Of a DNA stretch of 57,172 nt, positions 36,414 to 44,321 are shown piece by piece. The stretch covers positions 1-57,172 of the forward strand of contig JBPCMS010000083.1 in the NCBI GenBank assembly GCA_051002015.1, written 5' to 3'. Each line of letters begins with the position of its first letter. Within the stretch, counting starts at the first letter, position 1. The notes under the pieces were generated by a model, which was not told the origin of the DNA, did no database searches, and was given only the letters and a program-made list of their open reading frames with translations. The DNA comes from JACDBE01 sp051002015. Its GTDB lineage: Bacteria > Actinomycetota > Acidimicrobiia > Spongiisociales > UBA5794. The translations under genes and the position numbers were made by a program.

Positions 36414-37417
36414 CCACCGTGTTCCAACGCCGCACCCGGGAGGACGCCGAGAAGCTGGAGAGCGAGCTGCTGGCGCCCGGCGCCGCCCTCTCCGCCGAGT
36501 CCAAGGGCAGGGTGATCACCGAGATCCCCGACCGCCACCGCACCGCGTTCGAGCGGGACCGTGACCGGATCCTCTACTCCAAGGCGTTCCGTCGGCTCAA
36601 GCACAAGACCCAGGTGTTCATGAACCCGGAGGGCGACCACTACGTCACCCGGCTCACCCACACCCTCAACGTGACCCAGATCGGGCGGGCCATCGCCCGC
36701 TATCTGTCGCTCAACGAGTCCCTCACCGAGGCAATGTGCCTCGGCCACGACGTCGGGCACTCCCCGTTCGGGCACACCGGGGAGGAGGCGCTGTCCGAGT
36801 ACGTCGACGGGGGGCAGTGGGTCCATGCCGAGCAGAGCGCCCGGATCTTCACCGTCCTCGAGCCGCTCAACCTGACCTACGAGGTGCTGGAAGGGATCGA
36901 GCGTCACCCGTGGAAGGTGGTCGATGGGCCGAGCACCGCCGAAGGGATGGTGCTCCGCTTCGCCGACCGTATCGCCTACCTGGCCCACGACGCCGAGGAC
37001 GCGCTCCGGGCGGGGGTGTTGGAGACCGCCGATCTGCCCCCGGCGGCCATCGCCGCCTTCGGGGAGCCGGGACGGCAGTGGATCGACACCATGATCAACA
37101 CCGTGGTCGACGAGAGCCTGCTGCGGGGAACGGTGTCGATGGAGCTGGAGCACCAGGCGATCATGGGTGACCTGCGCGACTTCATGTTCGAGCGGGTCTA
37201 CCTGGCGGCCGACATGGAGCCGCAGCGGCGGCTGGCCACGGACATCGTCCGCAGCCTGGTCGACTACTTCCTGACCAGGCCGGAGGAGATGCCGGAGACC
37301 TACCGGCATCCCGAGTCGCCCGTGGTCACCCAGGTACTCGACTACGTCGCCGGGATGACCGACCGGTTCGCCATCAGGCTCCACGACCAGCTGTTCCGGC
37401 CCCGACTCTTCGACTGA
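36410..37417 (+). CDS. dgt: Deoxyguanosinetriphosphate triphosphohydrolase-like HD hydrolase
   Basis: 335 residues. HD-domain enzyme releasing triphosphate from dNTPs. The motifs are RRLKHKTQVFMNPEGDHYVT, RLTHTLNVTQIGRAIAR (first His), LGHDVGHSPFGHTGEEAL (HD plus second His) and FADRIAYLAHDAEDAL (final Asp). In many actinobacteria dgt lies near dnaG; here it is coupled to the DUF3152 gene by a GTGA overlap. The length fits the dGTPase type 2 subfamily rather than the 500-residue E. coli Dgt. Confidence 0.92.
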   Translation: MTTVFQRRTREDAEKLESELLAPGAALSAESKGRVITEIPDRHRTAFERDRDRILYSKAFRRLKHKTQVFMNPEGDHYVTRLTHTLNVTQIGRAIARYLSLNESLTEAMCLGHDVGHSPFGHTGEEALSEYVDGGQWVHAEQSARIFTVLEPLNLTYEVLEGIERHPWKVVDGPSTAEGMVLRFADRIAYLAHDAEDALRAGVLETADLPPAAIAAFGEPGRQWIDTMINTVVDESLLRGTVSMELEHQAIMGDLRDFMFERVYLAADMEPQRRLATDIVRSLVDYFLTRPEEMPETYRHPESPVVTQVLDYVAGMTDRFAIRLHDQLFRPRLFD

Positions 37418-37442
37418 CGGTCCGCCCCGCCCTACCCGGTGG

Positions 37443-38465
37443 TCACCGCAGACGGTCCGTCACGTATGCGTCGATCTCGTCGAGGACGGCTCGCTTGGTG
37501 GCTGGCGGTGCGAACGACGCCGACACGGACCTCCTGGCGAGGTCGATCAGACCCTCGACCGGCACCGCGAGGATGTCGTGGGCGATGCGGTACTCGTGGT
37601 TCAGGGTGGTGCCGAACATCCCGGGGTCGTCCGAGTTGAGGGTCACCGCCACCCCGGCGTCGAGCAGGCGACGCAGCGGATGGTCCTCGAGGGCGTCGAC
37701 CGCCCGGGTGCGGAGGTTGGAGGTCGGGCACACCTCGAGAGTTATCCCGTTGACCACCAGGTGCTCGACGAGGGCGGGGTCGTCGACGGCGGCGATCCCG
37801 TGCCCGATCCGGGAGGCGCCGAGATGGCGGATGGCGTCCCAGATGGTCTCCGGCCCGGTGGTCTCCCCGGCATGGGGGACGCTGGCCAGGCCGAGTGCCC
37901 TGGCCCGGGCGAACACGCCGGCGAACTGGGGGCGGGGGACCCCGACCTCGGGTCCGCCCAGACCGAACCCGACCGTGCCCGGCGGTCCCCATCGCTCCGC
38001 CCAGTCGATGGTGCGCAGACCGGACTCGAGCCCGAGCTCACCGGGGATGTCGAACACCCAGCCCAGCTCGATCCCGTGTTCGGCGGCGACGGAGTCCCTG
38101 GCTCGGGTCAGCGCCTCGGCCAGGGCATCGGGGGGTATCCCCATCGCCAGGTGGCTGTCCGGGGTGACGGTCAGCTCGGCATAGCGGACCCGCTGGTGGG
38201 CCAGGTCGGCGGCAACACCCACCGCCAGCCGAAAGACATCCTCCGCGGTCCGCACCAGCGTGTTGACCGCGATGTAGACCTCGATGAAGTGGGCGAAGTC
38301 AGTGAACCGGTAGAACCGGCGCAGTCCCTCCTCGTCGGTGGGCACCCCGCGCCCGGGGTGGCGTCTGGCCAGGTCGAGGACGGTGGGCACCGACGCCGAG
38401 CCGAGGAGATGGACGTGAAGCTCGGCCTTGGGCAGCCCGGCGATGAACTGCTCGACATCCGTCAT
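37443..38465 (-). CDS. add: Adenosine deaminase-family enzyme
   Basis: 340 residues. KAELHVHLLGSASVPTVLDL holds the HxH zinc ligands, YAELTVTPDSH and VGFGLGGPE line the substrate site, HAGETTGPETI carries a ligand His and catalytic Glu, IGHGIAAVDDP and TLNSDDPGMFGT hold the remaining His/Asp. It would convert adenosine to inosine for purine salvage. Related adenine or aminodeoxyfutalosine deaminases share these motifs, so the exact substrate is a reasonable guess. ATG at 38465 has GGGAG upstream. It follows the nitroreductase gene by 20 nt. Confidence 0.88.
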   Translation of the reverse strand: MTDVEQFIAGLPKAELHVHLLGSASVPTVLDLARRHPGRGVPTDEEGLRRFYRFTDFAHFIEVYIAVNTLVRTAEDVFRLAVGVAADLAHQRVRYAELTVTPDSHLAMGIPPDALAEALTRARDSVAAEHGIELGWVFDIPGELGLESGLRTIDWAERWGPPGTVGFGLGGPEVGVPRPQFAGVFARARALGLASVPHAGETTGPETIWDAIRHLGASRIGHGIAAVDDPALVEHLVVNGITLEVCPTSNLRTRAVDALEDHPLRRLLDAGVAVTLNSDDPGMFGTTLNHEYRIAHDILAVPVEGLIDLARRSVSASFAPPATKRAVLDEIDAYVTDRLR

Positions 38466-38485
38466 GGATGCGCTCCCGGACGAGC

Positions 38486-39124
38486 TCAGGTCGCCCCCGG
38501 CCACAGCGCCTCTGGCGCCGTCCAGTCCGGGGGCCGACCCCACCGGTCCTGGTACACCACCTGGTGGGCCGGCTTGCGGGCGGCGACGTCCCATCGACCC
38601 AGCGGGTAGCCACAGGTGACGGCGGCGGCGTTCACCCAGCCCCGATCGGCGGGGACCCCCAGCAGCTCACCGAGGGCGGCCCCCTGGAACACCCCGAGGA
38701 TGGTGGTAAGCGTTGTCCCCACCCCGTGGCCCCTGGCGGCCAGCATCAGGTTCCACACCGCCGGGTAGATCGAGGCGCCGTTGGGGTCGTTGCGGGTAAA
38801 GGGGAGGACCACCAGCGGCACCGTCTCGAAATTGTCCGCCAGCCATGCCGCCGACCGGCTCACCCGGAGCGCCTGGGTGTCGGCGGGGACGGCATCCTTG
38901 TAGACCGTGTCGTTGAGGGTCTGCCAGGCGGCGCGGTACAGATCGGCTATCGCCTCGAGGGTGGGCCGGTCGGTGACGGTCACCCACCGCCACGACTGGG
39001 CGTTCGACCCGGACGGGGCCCGGATGGCGGCGTCGAGCATGGCGGCGACGACCTCCTCGGGTACCGGGTCGGGTCGCACCCGGCGCATCGCCCTGGTGGT
39101 GTACAGCGCTTCGAACAGATCCAT
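38486..39124 (-). CDS. Nitroreductase-family FMN protein
   Basis: 212 residues. LFEALYTTRAMRRVRPDPVP starts the fold, IRAPSGSNAQSWRWVTVTD contains the FMN-binding SGSNAQ/W pattern, and AARGHGVGTTLTTIL and TCGYPLGRW are typical late elements. NAD(P)H-dependent reduction of nitro compounds or quinones is the family role; the natural substrate is unknown. A TAGGGT box lies 6 nt before the ATG. It lies ahead of add on the same strand and behind a small membrane protein gene. Confidence 0.87.
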   Translation of the reverse strand: MDLFEALYTTRAMRRVRPDPVPEEVVAAMLDAAIRAPSGSNAQSWRWVTVTDRPTLEAIADLYRAAWQTLNDTVYKDAVPADTQALRVSRSAAWLADNFETVPLVVLPFTRNDPNGASIYPAVWNLMLAARGHGVGTTLTTILGVFQGAALGELLGVPADRGWVNAAAVTCGYPLGRWDVAARKPAHQVVYQDRWGRPPDWTAPEALWPGAT

Positions 39125-39130
39125 CGCCGC

Positions 39131-39136
39131 ACCCTA
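39131..39136 (-). promoter_or_regulatory. Putative leaderless -10 box for the nitroreductase-add operon
   Basis: TAGGGT on the minus strand ends 6 nt before the ATG at 39124, inside the 20-nt gap after the membrane protein gene. Confidence 0.35.
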
Positions 39137-39144
39137 CCGGGCGG

Positions 39145-39567
39145 CTACGAGGCGAGGGTGCCGATGGTGGCCACCAGGAGCAGCAGTGCCACCACCCAAC
39201 CGAGAGCGAGCCCTGCGGACTTCGCCACCCACTCGAACCACGAGCGGGAACGGGTCGCCAGCCATGCCCCGGCGAGGAACCACAGCGGGAGGCTGGTGGC
39301 AATGGCGGCGGCGAGGGTGACCACCGGGGACAGGTCCAGGAGCGAGAAGACCCAGATGGTCGGCGCCGCCACCAGGAGGAACAGCCCGGCGGCGGCGACG
39401 GACGAGTCGGGGCTATCGATGGCGCCCTGGCCCCCGCCCACCAGGGCGCTCACCGCAGGGACGAGGGTGGCGACGGGCGCGATCAGCCCCGCCAGCCCGC
39501 CCATAAGAAGCGGGAGGGGCGGGCGACCCGAGTGGTGGAAGGTCGGACCGGAGCGGGGCCGTCTCAC
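39145..39567 (-). CDS. Small polytopic membrane protein, unknown function
   Basis: 140 residues with four hydrophobic helices (MGGLAGLIAPVATLVPAVSA; SVAAAGLFLLVAAPTIWVFS; PVVTLAAAIATSLPLWFLAG; LALGWVVALLLLVATIG). No family recognised. The GTG at 39567 gives a Pro/Arg-rich N-terminus; a later start near the first helix (ATG of MGGLAGL) is possible. It is upstream of the nitroreductase gene on the same strand and divergent from dodecin. Confidence 0.62.
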   Translation of the reverse strand: MRRPRSGPTFHHSGRPPLPLLMGGLAGLIAPVATLVPAVSALVGGGQGAIDSPDSSVAAAGLFLLVAAPTIWVFSLLDLSPVVTLAAAIATSLPLWFLAGAWLATRSRSWFEWVAKSAGLALGWVVALLLLVATIGTLAS

Positions 39568-39633
39568 GCCGGGACCGAACCGTGTGCCGCCGGGTACGAT
39601 CGGCGGCCGGATCGACCGTGGAGGAGCCGGGAC

Positions 39634-39852
39634 ATGAGCGAGTTCATCGAGCAGGGTGCGGTCAAGGTGATCGAGGTGATCGGGATCTCCAGTGCGAGCT
39701 TCGACGACGCGGTCAAGGCGGCGGTGGCCAAGGCGGCGGAGAGCATCAGCGGGATCACGGGCGTCGAGGTGATCAAGATGAACGCCAGGGTGACGGACGG
39801 GGGAATCAGCCAGTACCGGGTCAACTGCAAGCTCGCCTTCGCCGTTCGCTGA
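39634..39852 (+). CDS. Dodecin family flavin-binding protein
   Basis: 72 residues. AVKVIEVIGISSASFDDAVK, then AAVAKAAESISGITGVEVIK and ISQYRVNCKLAFAV, match dodecin, a dodecamer that stores riboflavin/FMN. The aromatic flavin-stacking residue (Trp in many archaeal forms) is not evident: the strand reads MNARVTDGGISQYRV. A strong GGAGGAG ribosome binding site precedes the ATG. Single-gene unit. Confidence 0.9.
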   Translation: MSEFIEQGAVKVIEVIGISSASFDDAVKAAVAKAAESISGITGVEVIKMNARVTDGGISQYRVNCKLAFAVR

Positions 39853-40152
39853 GCATCACCCTCCGGAAGCCTCGAGCGGGACCGGGGTGCCGGCCCGACC
39901 GGCGAACCGCAGCCGCTCGTGTAGCCCGCCGGGCGGGCCGTCTCGATGAGCGGGTCGAGGCCGCCGCCGGTGCCGTGGTCACCCCATGCCTCCCGACCCT
40001 AGCCGGGCGACGCCCCGCAACTCCGACCGGACGGGATGGGCCGCCTCTGCAGTTCCGGTCGGAGGGGGCGAATGGCCCGCACCACGCCCGACGCCGACGG
40101 CGGCGACCGATCGGCCGCCTGCTCGATCCCTGCTCGGGTCGGGCGCCGGAGG
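39853..40152. other. Convergent intergenic region with inverted repeats, no gene seen
   Basis: This 300-bp stretch between dodecin and the PfkB kinase gene has no convincing reading frame. CTCCGACCGGA (40021-40031) pairs perfectly with TCCGGTCGGAG (40054-40064) across 22 nt, and GCCCGCC/GGCGGGC form a tight palindrome at 39924-39938. Either could end transcription from one side, though T-runs are absent. Confidence 0.5.
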
Positions 40153-41061
40153 TCACCCTTCGGGCAATGGCCTCCGGGTGCGCTCCACCAGGGCGGCGGG
40201 GGTGATGGCGGCCACCGTCTCGTCGCTCTCCACGGTGAGGCTCGATGAAGCCAGCCCGCACCCCACCGGATCTACGCCGCGGATGACCCCCCACACATAG
40301 CCTGCGGTCAAGGAATCCCCGGCCCCGGTGACGTCGACCACCGCATCCGGGGGAATGGCGGGACGGTGCATGTCAAGCTCCGGCCCGACCACGTGCAGTC
40401 CCGCTGCGCCCTGTTTGACCACCGCCGTCGTGGCCCCCGCCTCGACCAGGAGGCGGGCCAGGTGACCGGGAGATCCGGTCGACCCGGTCAGCGCCCTCGC
40501 TTCGACGAGGTCGGCGAAGAGCACGTCGATCCTGGGCAGGAGGGCGAGGAGACGGGTCGCCTTGAGAGCCGACACCGCATCGGCGACGACCATGGTCCCC
40601 ACCGGCCGCCTCTCGAACAGATGGGTCATGGTGTGCGGCGTCAGGTTGGCCTCGACCACCCAGATGTCGGCCGAGGACAGGACGGCGCCGACCGCGTCGA
40701 GGGTGGTGCCGTCGATACCCTCGATGATGCGGGCATCCGCCACGGCCAGAACCAGCTCTCCGGCGGTGTCGAGCACCGCCAGGTAGGTCGCCGTCGACGC
40801 CCCCGGTCTCACCGCGACCCCGGACGTGTCCACCCCGTCGCCGTCGAGCCGGGCGATGGCGGCCCGCCCCTCCGGCCCGTCCCCGACCGCCGACACCAGG
40901 GCGACGTCGACCTCGAGCCGGGCCAGGTTCCTGGCGATGTTGGCGGCCACCCCACCGACGGACCGGTGGACCCGACCAGGGTTCGAGGTACCGGCGATCG
41001 GGTGGGCATCGAGGTGCGCCTTGAAATCGTGGTTGACCGCCCCGATGCAGACGACCCTCAT
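40153..41061 (-). CDS. PfkB-family kinase, pseudouridine-kinase-like
   Basis: 302 residues. The PfkB signature is DVTGAGDSLTAGY with the catalytic Asp; the N-terminal GG pattern appears in GTSNPGRVHRSVGGVAANIA and RNLARLEVDVALVSAVGDGP. The TSNPG-x-GGV-NIA-NLARL and YLAVLDTAGELVLAVADARI elements are close to PsuK/YeiI pseudouridine kinases. This would phosphorylate a nucleoside or sugar in modified-RNA salvage. No psuG glycosidase is adjacent, so the substrate stays open. ATG at 41061 follows GGATGGAG. It starts 10 nt after the sulfotransferase stop. Confidence 0.8.
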   Translation of the reverse strand: MRVVCIGAVNHDFKAHLDAHPIAGTSNPGRVHRSVGGVAANIARNLARLEVDVALVSAVGDGPEGRAAIARLDGDGVDTSGVAVRPGASTATYLAVLDTAGELVLAVADARIIEGIDGTTLDAVGAVLSSADIWVVEANLTPHTMTHLFERRPVGTMVVADAVSALKATRLLALLPRIDVLFADLVEARALTGSTGSPGHLARLLVEAGATTAVVKQGAAGLHVVGPELDMHRPAIPPDAVVDVTGAGDSLTAGYVWGVIRGVDPVGCGLASSSLTVESDETVAAITPAALVERTRRPLPEG

Positions 41062-41071
41062 CGCTCCATCC

Positions 41072-41932
41072 TCAGCGGGCGGCGTCGACCTCCCACGGCA
41101 GCACGCCGCGCCGGAGCAGCCGGCGGAGGCGTTCGTTCTCCTCGGCGAGGATCGCCTGGACGTGCCCGGGCAGCGGAGCCTTGGACTCGGCGTAGCGGGC
41201 CTTGACCCTGCGACCGTTGCGCAGGAGCAGGGGTCGGAGCGCACCCCGCACCGGCCGGGGGAGTTTGCTCAACCTGTCCCGCAACGGCGAGTCGTAGATG
41301 CGCTGCATCAGCGGTGTGTACTGCGCCTTCCTGGCGGTGACGTTGCGGATGTCGCCCGGGGGATCGACGTGGCCCAAGCCCAGATGGTCGAGCACCGCCA
41401 CCCACCCGGGGCGGCCATCCGCATCGAGGTCGTCGAGCGCCACCACCAGGAGCTGGTCGTCGGGGAACTCGCCCTGCCACGGTTGCAGCAGCACCGTGTA
41501 GCGGCTCACCGCCACGTATGGCGAGAGCGGATCGGCCACGGCCTCGGCCAAGGACCGGCGCTCCCGGTTGCGCTGGACCTGGTGCCGGTAGTGGGACCGG
41601 AGCCTGTCCTCGGGGTTGCGGACCATGCAGATCAGCCGCACGTCCGGGTTGGTCTGCCGTAGCCGCCTGGCGGCGATCGCCGAATACTCGGGCGACAGGT
41701 AGCAGGTCGACGCCTCGCCGGTGATGAAACCGGGCGGCCGCTCGGGGAAGAGCCCCGCGTACCAATCCATGCCCCGCTCCCAGGTCGGGGTCCGAGCGAA
41801 GAAGCCGGGCTCCTTTGCCTTGGGCAGGACCACCTCGGGATGGAGACCGAGCCAATGGAACAGCGTGGTCGTCCCGGCCTTCATGGCGCCGATGATGACG
41901 AAGTCGGGGAGGGGTCTCGGCGGGTAGACCAT
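41072..41932 (-). CDS. PAPS-dependent sulfotransferase domain protein
   Basis: 286 residues. The 5'-phosphosulfate loop is FVIIGAMKAGTTTLFHWLGL and the 3'-phosphate-binding element is VRNPEDRLRSHYRH, with a K/E-containing PKAKEPGFF in between. It belongs to the heparan-sulfate-type sulfotransferase group; the acceptor (glycan, lipid or small molecule) is unknown. ATG 41932 starts the P-loop strand after seven residues, but upstream GTGs in the same frame (VSVNMVY) are possible and no clear ribosome binding site is seen. Confidence 0.85.
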   Translation of the reverse strand: MVYPPRPLPDFVIIGAMKAGTTTLFHWLGLHPEVVLPKAKEPGFFARTPTWERGMDWYAGLFPERPPGFITGEASTCYLSPEYSAIAARRLRQTNPDVRLICMVRNPEDRLRSHYRHQVQRNRERRSLAEAVADPLSPYVAVSRYTVLLQPWQGEFPDDQLLVVALDDLDADGRPGWVAVLDHLGLGHVDPPGDIRNVTARKAQYTPLMQRIYDSPLRDRLSKLPRPVRGALRPLLLRNGRRVKARYAESKAPLPGHVQAILAEENERLRRLLRRGVLPWEVDAAR

Positions 41933-42292
41933 GTTCACACTCACGGGGGTTGGTGTCAGGGCGCAACCTAACGGTTCCGGGGGGCGATGCCCAATGGCGC
42001 CCGGCCGGAGCCGCTCGAGGGTGGATAACGTCATCGAGCGGCACGGTACCGCCCGAGCCGTACCTCCTCCGGCAGGTACCCTCCCCATGCGCCTCTCAGC
42101 GAGGGGAATCCGATGGCGGGGGTGCTTGGCCACCTGGCCGCCCGGACCGATGCGAACCTCGAACCGGTCTTCGACGCGTACCTCGCCGACTACGCGGGCT
42201 CCGATCAAGCAGCATCCGCTGCAGCGCCTCCGTTGACGAGTCTGGAGGCCCGTGCAGCTGGCCCTGCGACCGACAGACCGGGCCAGGCATGT
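41933..42292. other. Intergenic region with a possible gene remnant
   Basis: About 360 bp between the sulfotransferase and DinB-like genes. On the plus strand GAGGGG lies 6 nt before an ATG at 42113 that opens a protein-like stretch (MAGVLGHLAARTDANLEPVF, then DAYLADYAGSDQAA), but beyond about 55 codons the frame only continues as antisense to the DinB-like gene. It may be the 5' end of a gene truncated by rearrangement. Nothing else is evident. Confidence 0.35.
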
Positions 42293-42820
42293 TCAGGCGT
42301 CGGGCAGCGAGCGCTGGCGCGGGGGCTTCTCAGTCGCCTCGATGTACTCGAGGTAGCCGATGTCGCCCGGCGAATGCCCGGCGCGTGTCAGCAGCACGGC
42401 GGCCTCGCTGAACTGCTGGATGCCGTGGCTGACAAGGTGCATGACGTAGTACCAGAGAGGCAAGACATCCTCATCGCGGGGTGGGGAAGCGTCGAGGTCC
42501 GCATCGGTCAGAGAGGCGAGCCAGGCGCGCATCTCGACCTCATCACGGTGCCAGTGGTCACGAATGGGCTCGACGGTCGGGTAGTCGTCGGCCGTGAGCT
42601 CGGCATCCTCGCCCCACTCCTCCCAATCGGCACCCTTCAGGCGCTCGCGCCAGCTCCACTGGACGTCGAGCTCGTGGACGAGGGTGGCGCGGAGGTCGCG
42701 GGTTGTCACCGTCTCGGTCGAGGGGAACTCGTCGGGGTCCAGCGCGGAGGCGGCGCCCAGGACGGTGTCTCGGATCCAGTAGAGGTAGTCGAACAGCTTG
42801 GCGGCTTCGCTGGTGCGCAT
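42293..42820 (-). CDS. DinB-like four-helix metal-binding protein
   Basis: 175 residues. The DinB pattern is seen in LFDYLYWIRDTVLGAASALD, an HELDVQWSWRERLKG helix with the first His, and YYVMHLVSHGIQQFSEAAVL with the HxxxH pair that would complete a three-His metal site. Family members include bacillithiol/mycothiol-dependent transferases and stress-induced proteins. The C-terminal YLEYIEATEK is common in the group. Function here is unknown. Confidence 0.8.
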   Translation of the reverse strand: MRTSEAAKLFDYLYWIRDTVLGAASALDPDEFPSTETVTTRDLRATLVHELDVQWSWRERLKGADWEEWGEDAELTADDYPTVEPIRDHWHRDEVEMRAWLASLTDADLDASPPRDEDVLPLWYYVMHLVSHGIQQFSEAAVLLTRAGHSPGDIGYLEYIEATEKPPRQRSLPDA

Positions 42821-42890
42821 CGGTCCATTGTGCCAGTCGGGGCGGCTGCGCTGCAGTTCTGAGACGGCGGCGGCCACCGGCCGAGTCGGG

Positions 42891-44321
42891 TCAGCCGGGT
42901 GGGTCGGGGTCGTCGAGGGCGAGCAGCCGGTATGCCTCGACCGGATCGGACCTGCCCTTGACGTCGAGGAACCCCATCGGCTCGATGCGGGCCCCGGACA
43001 GCCGGCGCAGCGTCTCGGCGCCGATGGCGACCTCTCCCGTCCTCGCTGCACCCTCGAGACGGGAGGCGACGTTGACCGCATCGCCGATGGCGGTGAAGGT
43101 GCGGCCGCCTGCGGTACCCAGAACCCCGAACGCCACCTCGCCGCTGTTCACCCCGGCCCGGAACCGGGGCCAATCCGGGTGGGCCGCCGCCAACAGCCCG
43201 GTGACCTCCTGGATGGCGAGGGCCGCCCCCGCCGCCCGCTGGGCGTGGTCGGGCTGGTCCCCCCTGGTGTTGAAGGTGGCCATCATGGCGTCGCCGACCA
43301 ACCGGTCGATCTCCCCCCCGAACCGCTCCACCACCGGCGGGATGACCTCGGTGTAGTAGGTGTTCAGCATGGCCGTGACCTGCTGCGGGGTGTGCTGCTC
43401 GGAGAACCGGGTGAAGCCCTCGAGATCGGCGAACACCACGCTGATCTCCCGCTGCGCCGACGCCGTGTCGGGCAGGTAGAGCCCGATCCACCGCTCCTCA
43501 CGCCAGGAGCGCTGCGCCGCCACCGCCACCATCACGAAGGCGATCAGCATCAGGATGTGCCACTCCCACCACGAGGCATGCCAGTTCCGCCCCCATGCCA
43601 CCGCCACCAGCGCCTCGGCAAGGAGAGTGAACGCCGCCGCCATCCACAGCGGGAGCGACGACGCCTCGTGGCGGGGGACCCGCAGATAGCGGACCACCGC
43701 CCCCAGGTAGAGGATCATCCCGATGGCGGCCATCATCAGCAGCGGCCCCGAGGCGCGTTCGGGGGCGTTGGGGTTGTCGAGCGGGCCGATGTGGGTCAGC
43801 GAGGCGACCGCCCAGCCAACCATCACCCCGACCAACGACCATTGGAGCAAACCGGCGCGGCGCATGACGGCGTTTGCGGTTGCCCTTGTCGGATCGGCGC
43901 TGGAGGCGGCGGCGAACACCGACGACACCACCAGACCGACCGGAGTGGCCACGGTGAACCCGGCGTTGCTGGTGGTGAGCAGCACCCCGGGTGTGGCCAG
44001 GGCGTGCAGCCCGAGGAAGCCGGCGGCGGAGAGGAAGGAAAGGGACACGAGGAACACCCTGGCGTCGCCGCGGCGGCGGGCGGCGCTTCCCGTCCCATAG
44101 GCGAGGGCGGCGTTGATGCCGCCGGCGGCGAGCACCAGCCAGAAATGCGAAGGCTGGTGCTGCCACTCCCTGTCCAGCTCGGGACGGGCGATGAGCAGGG
44201 CGAGCCCTGCCATGGGGAGGAGCAGCAGGCAGGCGGCGAGCAGCAGCCGGCGACGGTCGGGCGGTGCGGCGGCGGGGCCGGTCGGGTCGAGCGCCTCGAG
44301 GCCGGCGTCTGACCCGGTCAT
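42891..44321 (-). CDS. Membrane class III adenylate/guanylate cyclase
   Basis: 476 residues. An N-terminal module of about six to eight membrane helices (residues about 25-285) is followed by a class III cyclase domain: ISVVFADLEGFTRFSEQHTP with the first metal Asp, DRLVGDAMMATFN with the second, and GDAVNVASRLEGAARTG with the transition-state Asn and Arg. The usual base-selecting Lys is Arg in IDRLVGD, so ATP versus GTP preference is uncertain. ATG overlaps the stop of the upstream flavoprotein gene (ATGA), so signal domain and cyclase are co-produced. Confidence 0.9.
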   Translation of the reverse strand: MTGSDAGLEALDPTGPAAAPPDRRRLLLAACLLLLPMAGLALLIARPELDREWQHQPSHFWLVLAAGGINAALAYGTGSAARRRGDARVFLVSLSFLSAAGFLGLHALATPGVLLTTSNAGFTVATPVGLVVSSVFAAASSADPTRATANAVMRRAGLLQWSLVGVMVGWAVASLTHIGPLDNPNAPERASGPLLMMAAIGMILYLGAVVRYLRVPRHEASSLPLWMAAAFTLLAEALVAVAWGRNWHASWWEWHILMLIAFVMVAVAAQRSWREERWIGLYLPDTASAQREISVVFADLEGFTRFSEQHTPQQVTAMLNTYYTEVIPPVVERFGGEIDRLVGDAMMATFNTRGDQPDHAQRAAGAALAIQEVTGLLAAAHPDWPRFRAGVNSGEVAFGVLGTAGGRTFTAIGDAVNVASRLEGAARTGEVAIGAETLRRLSGARIEPMGFLDVKGRSDPVEAYRLLALDDPDPPG

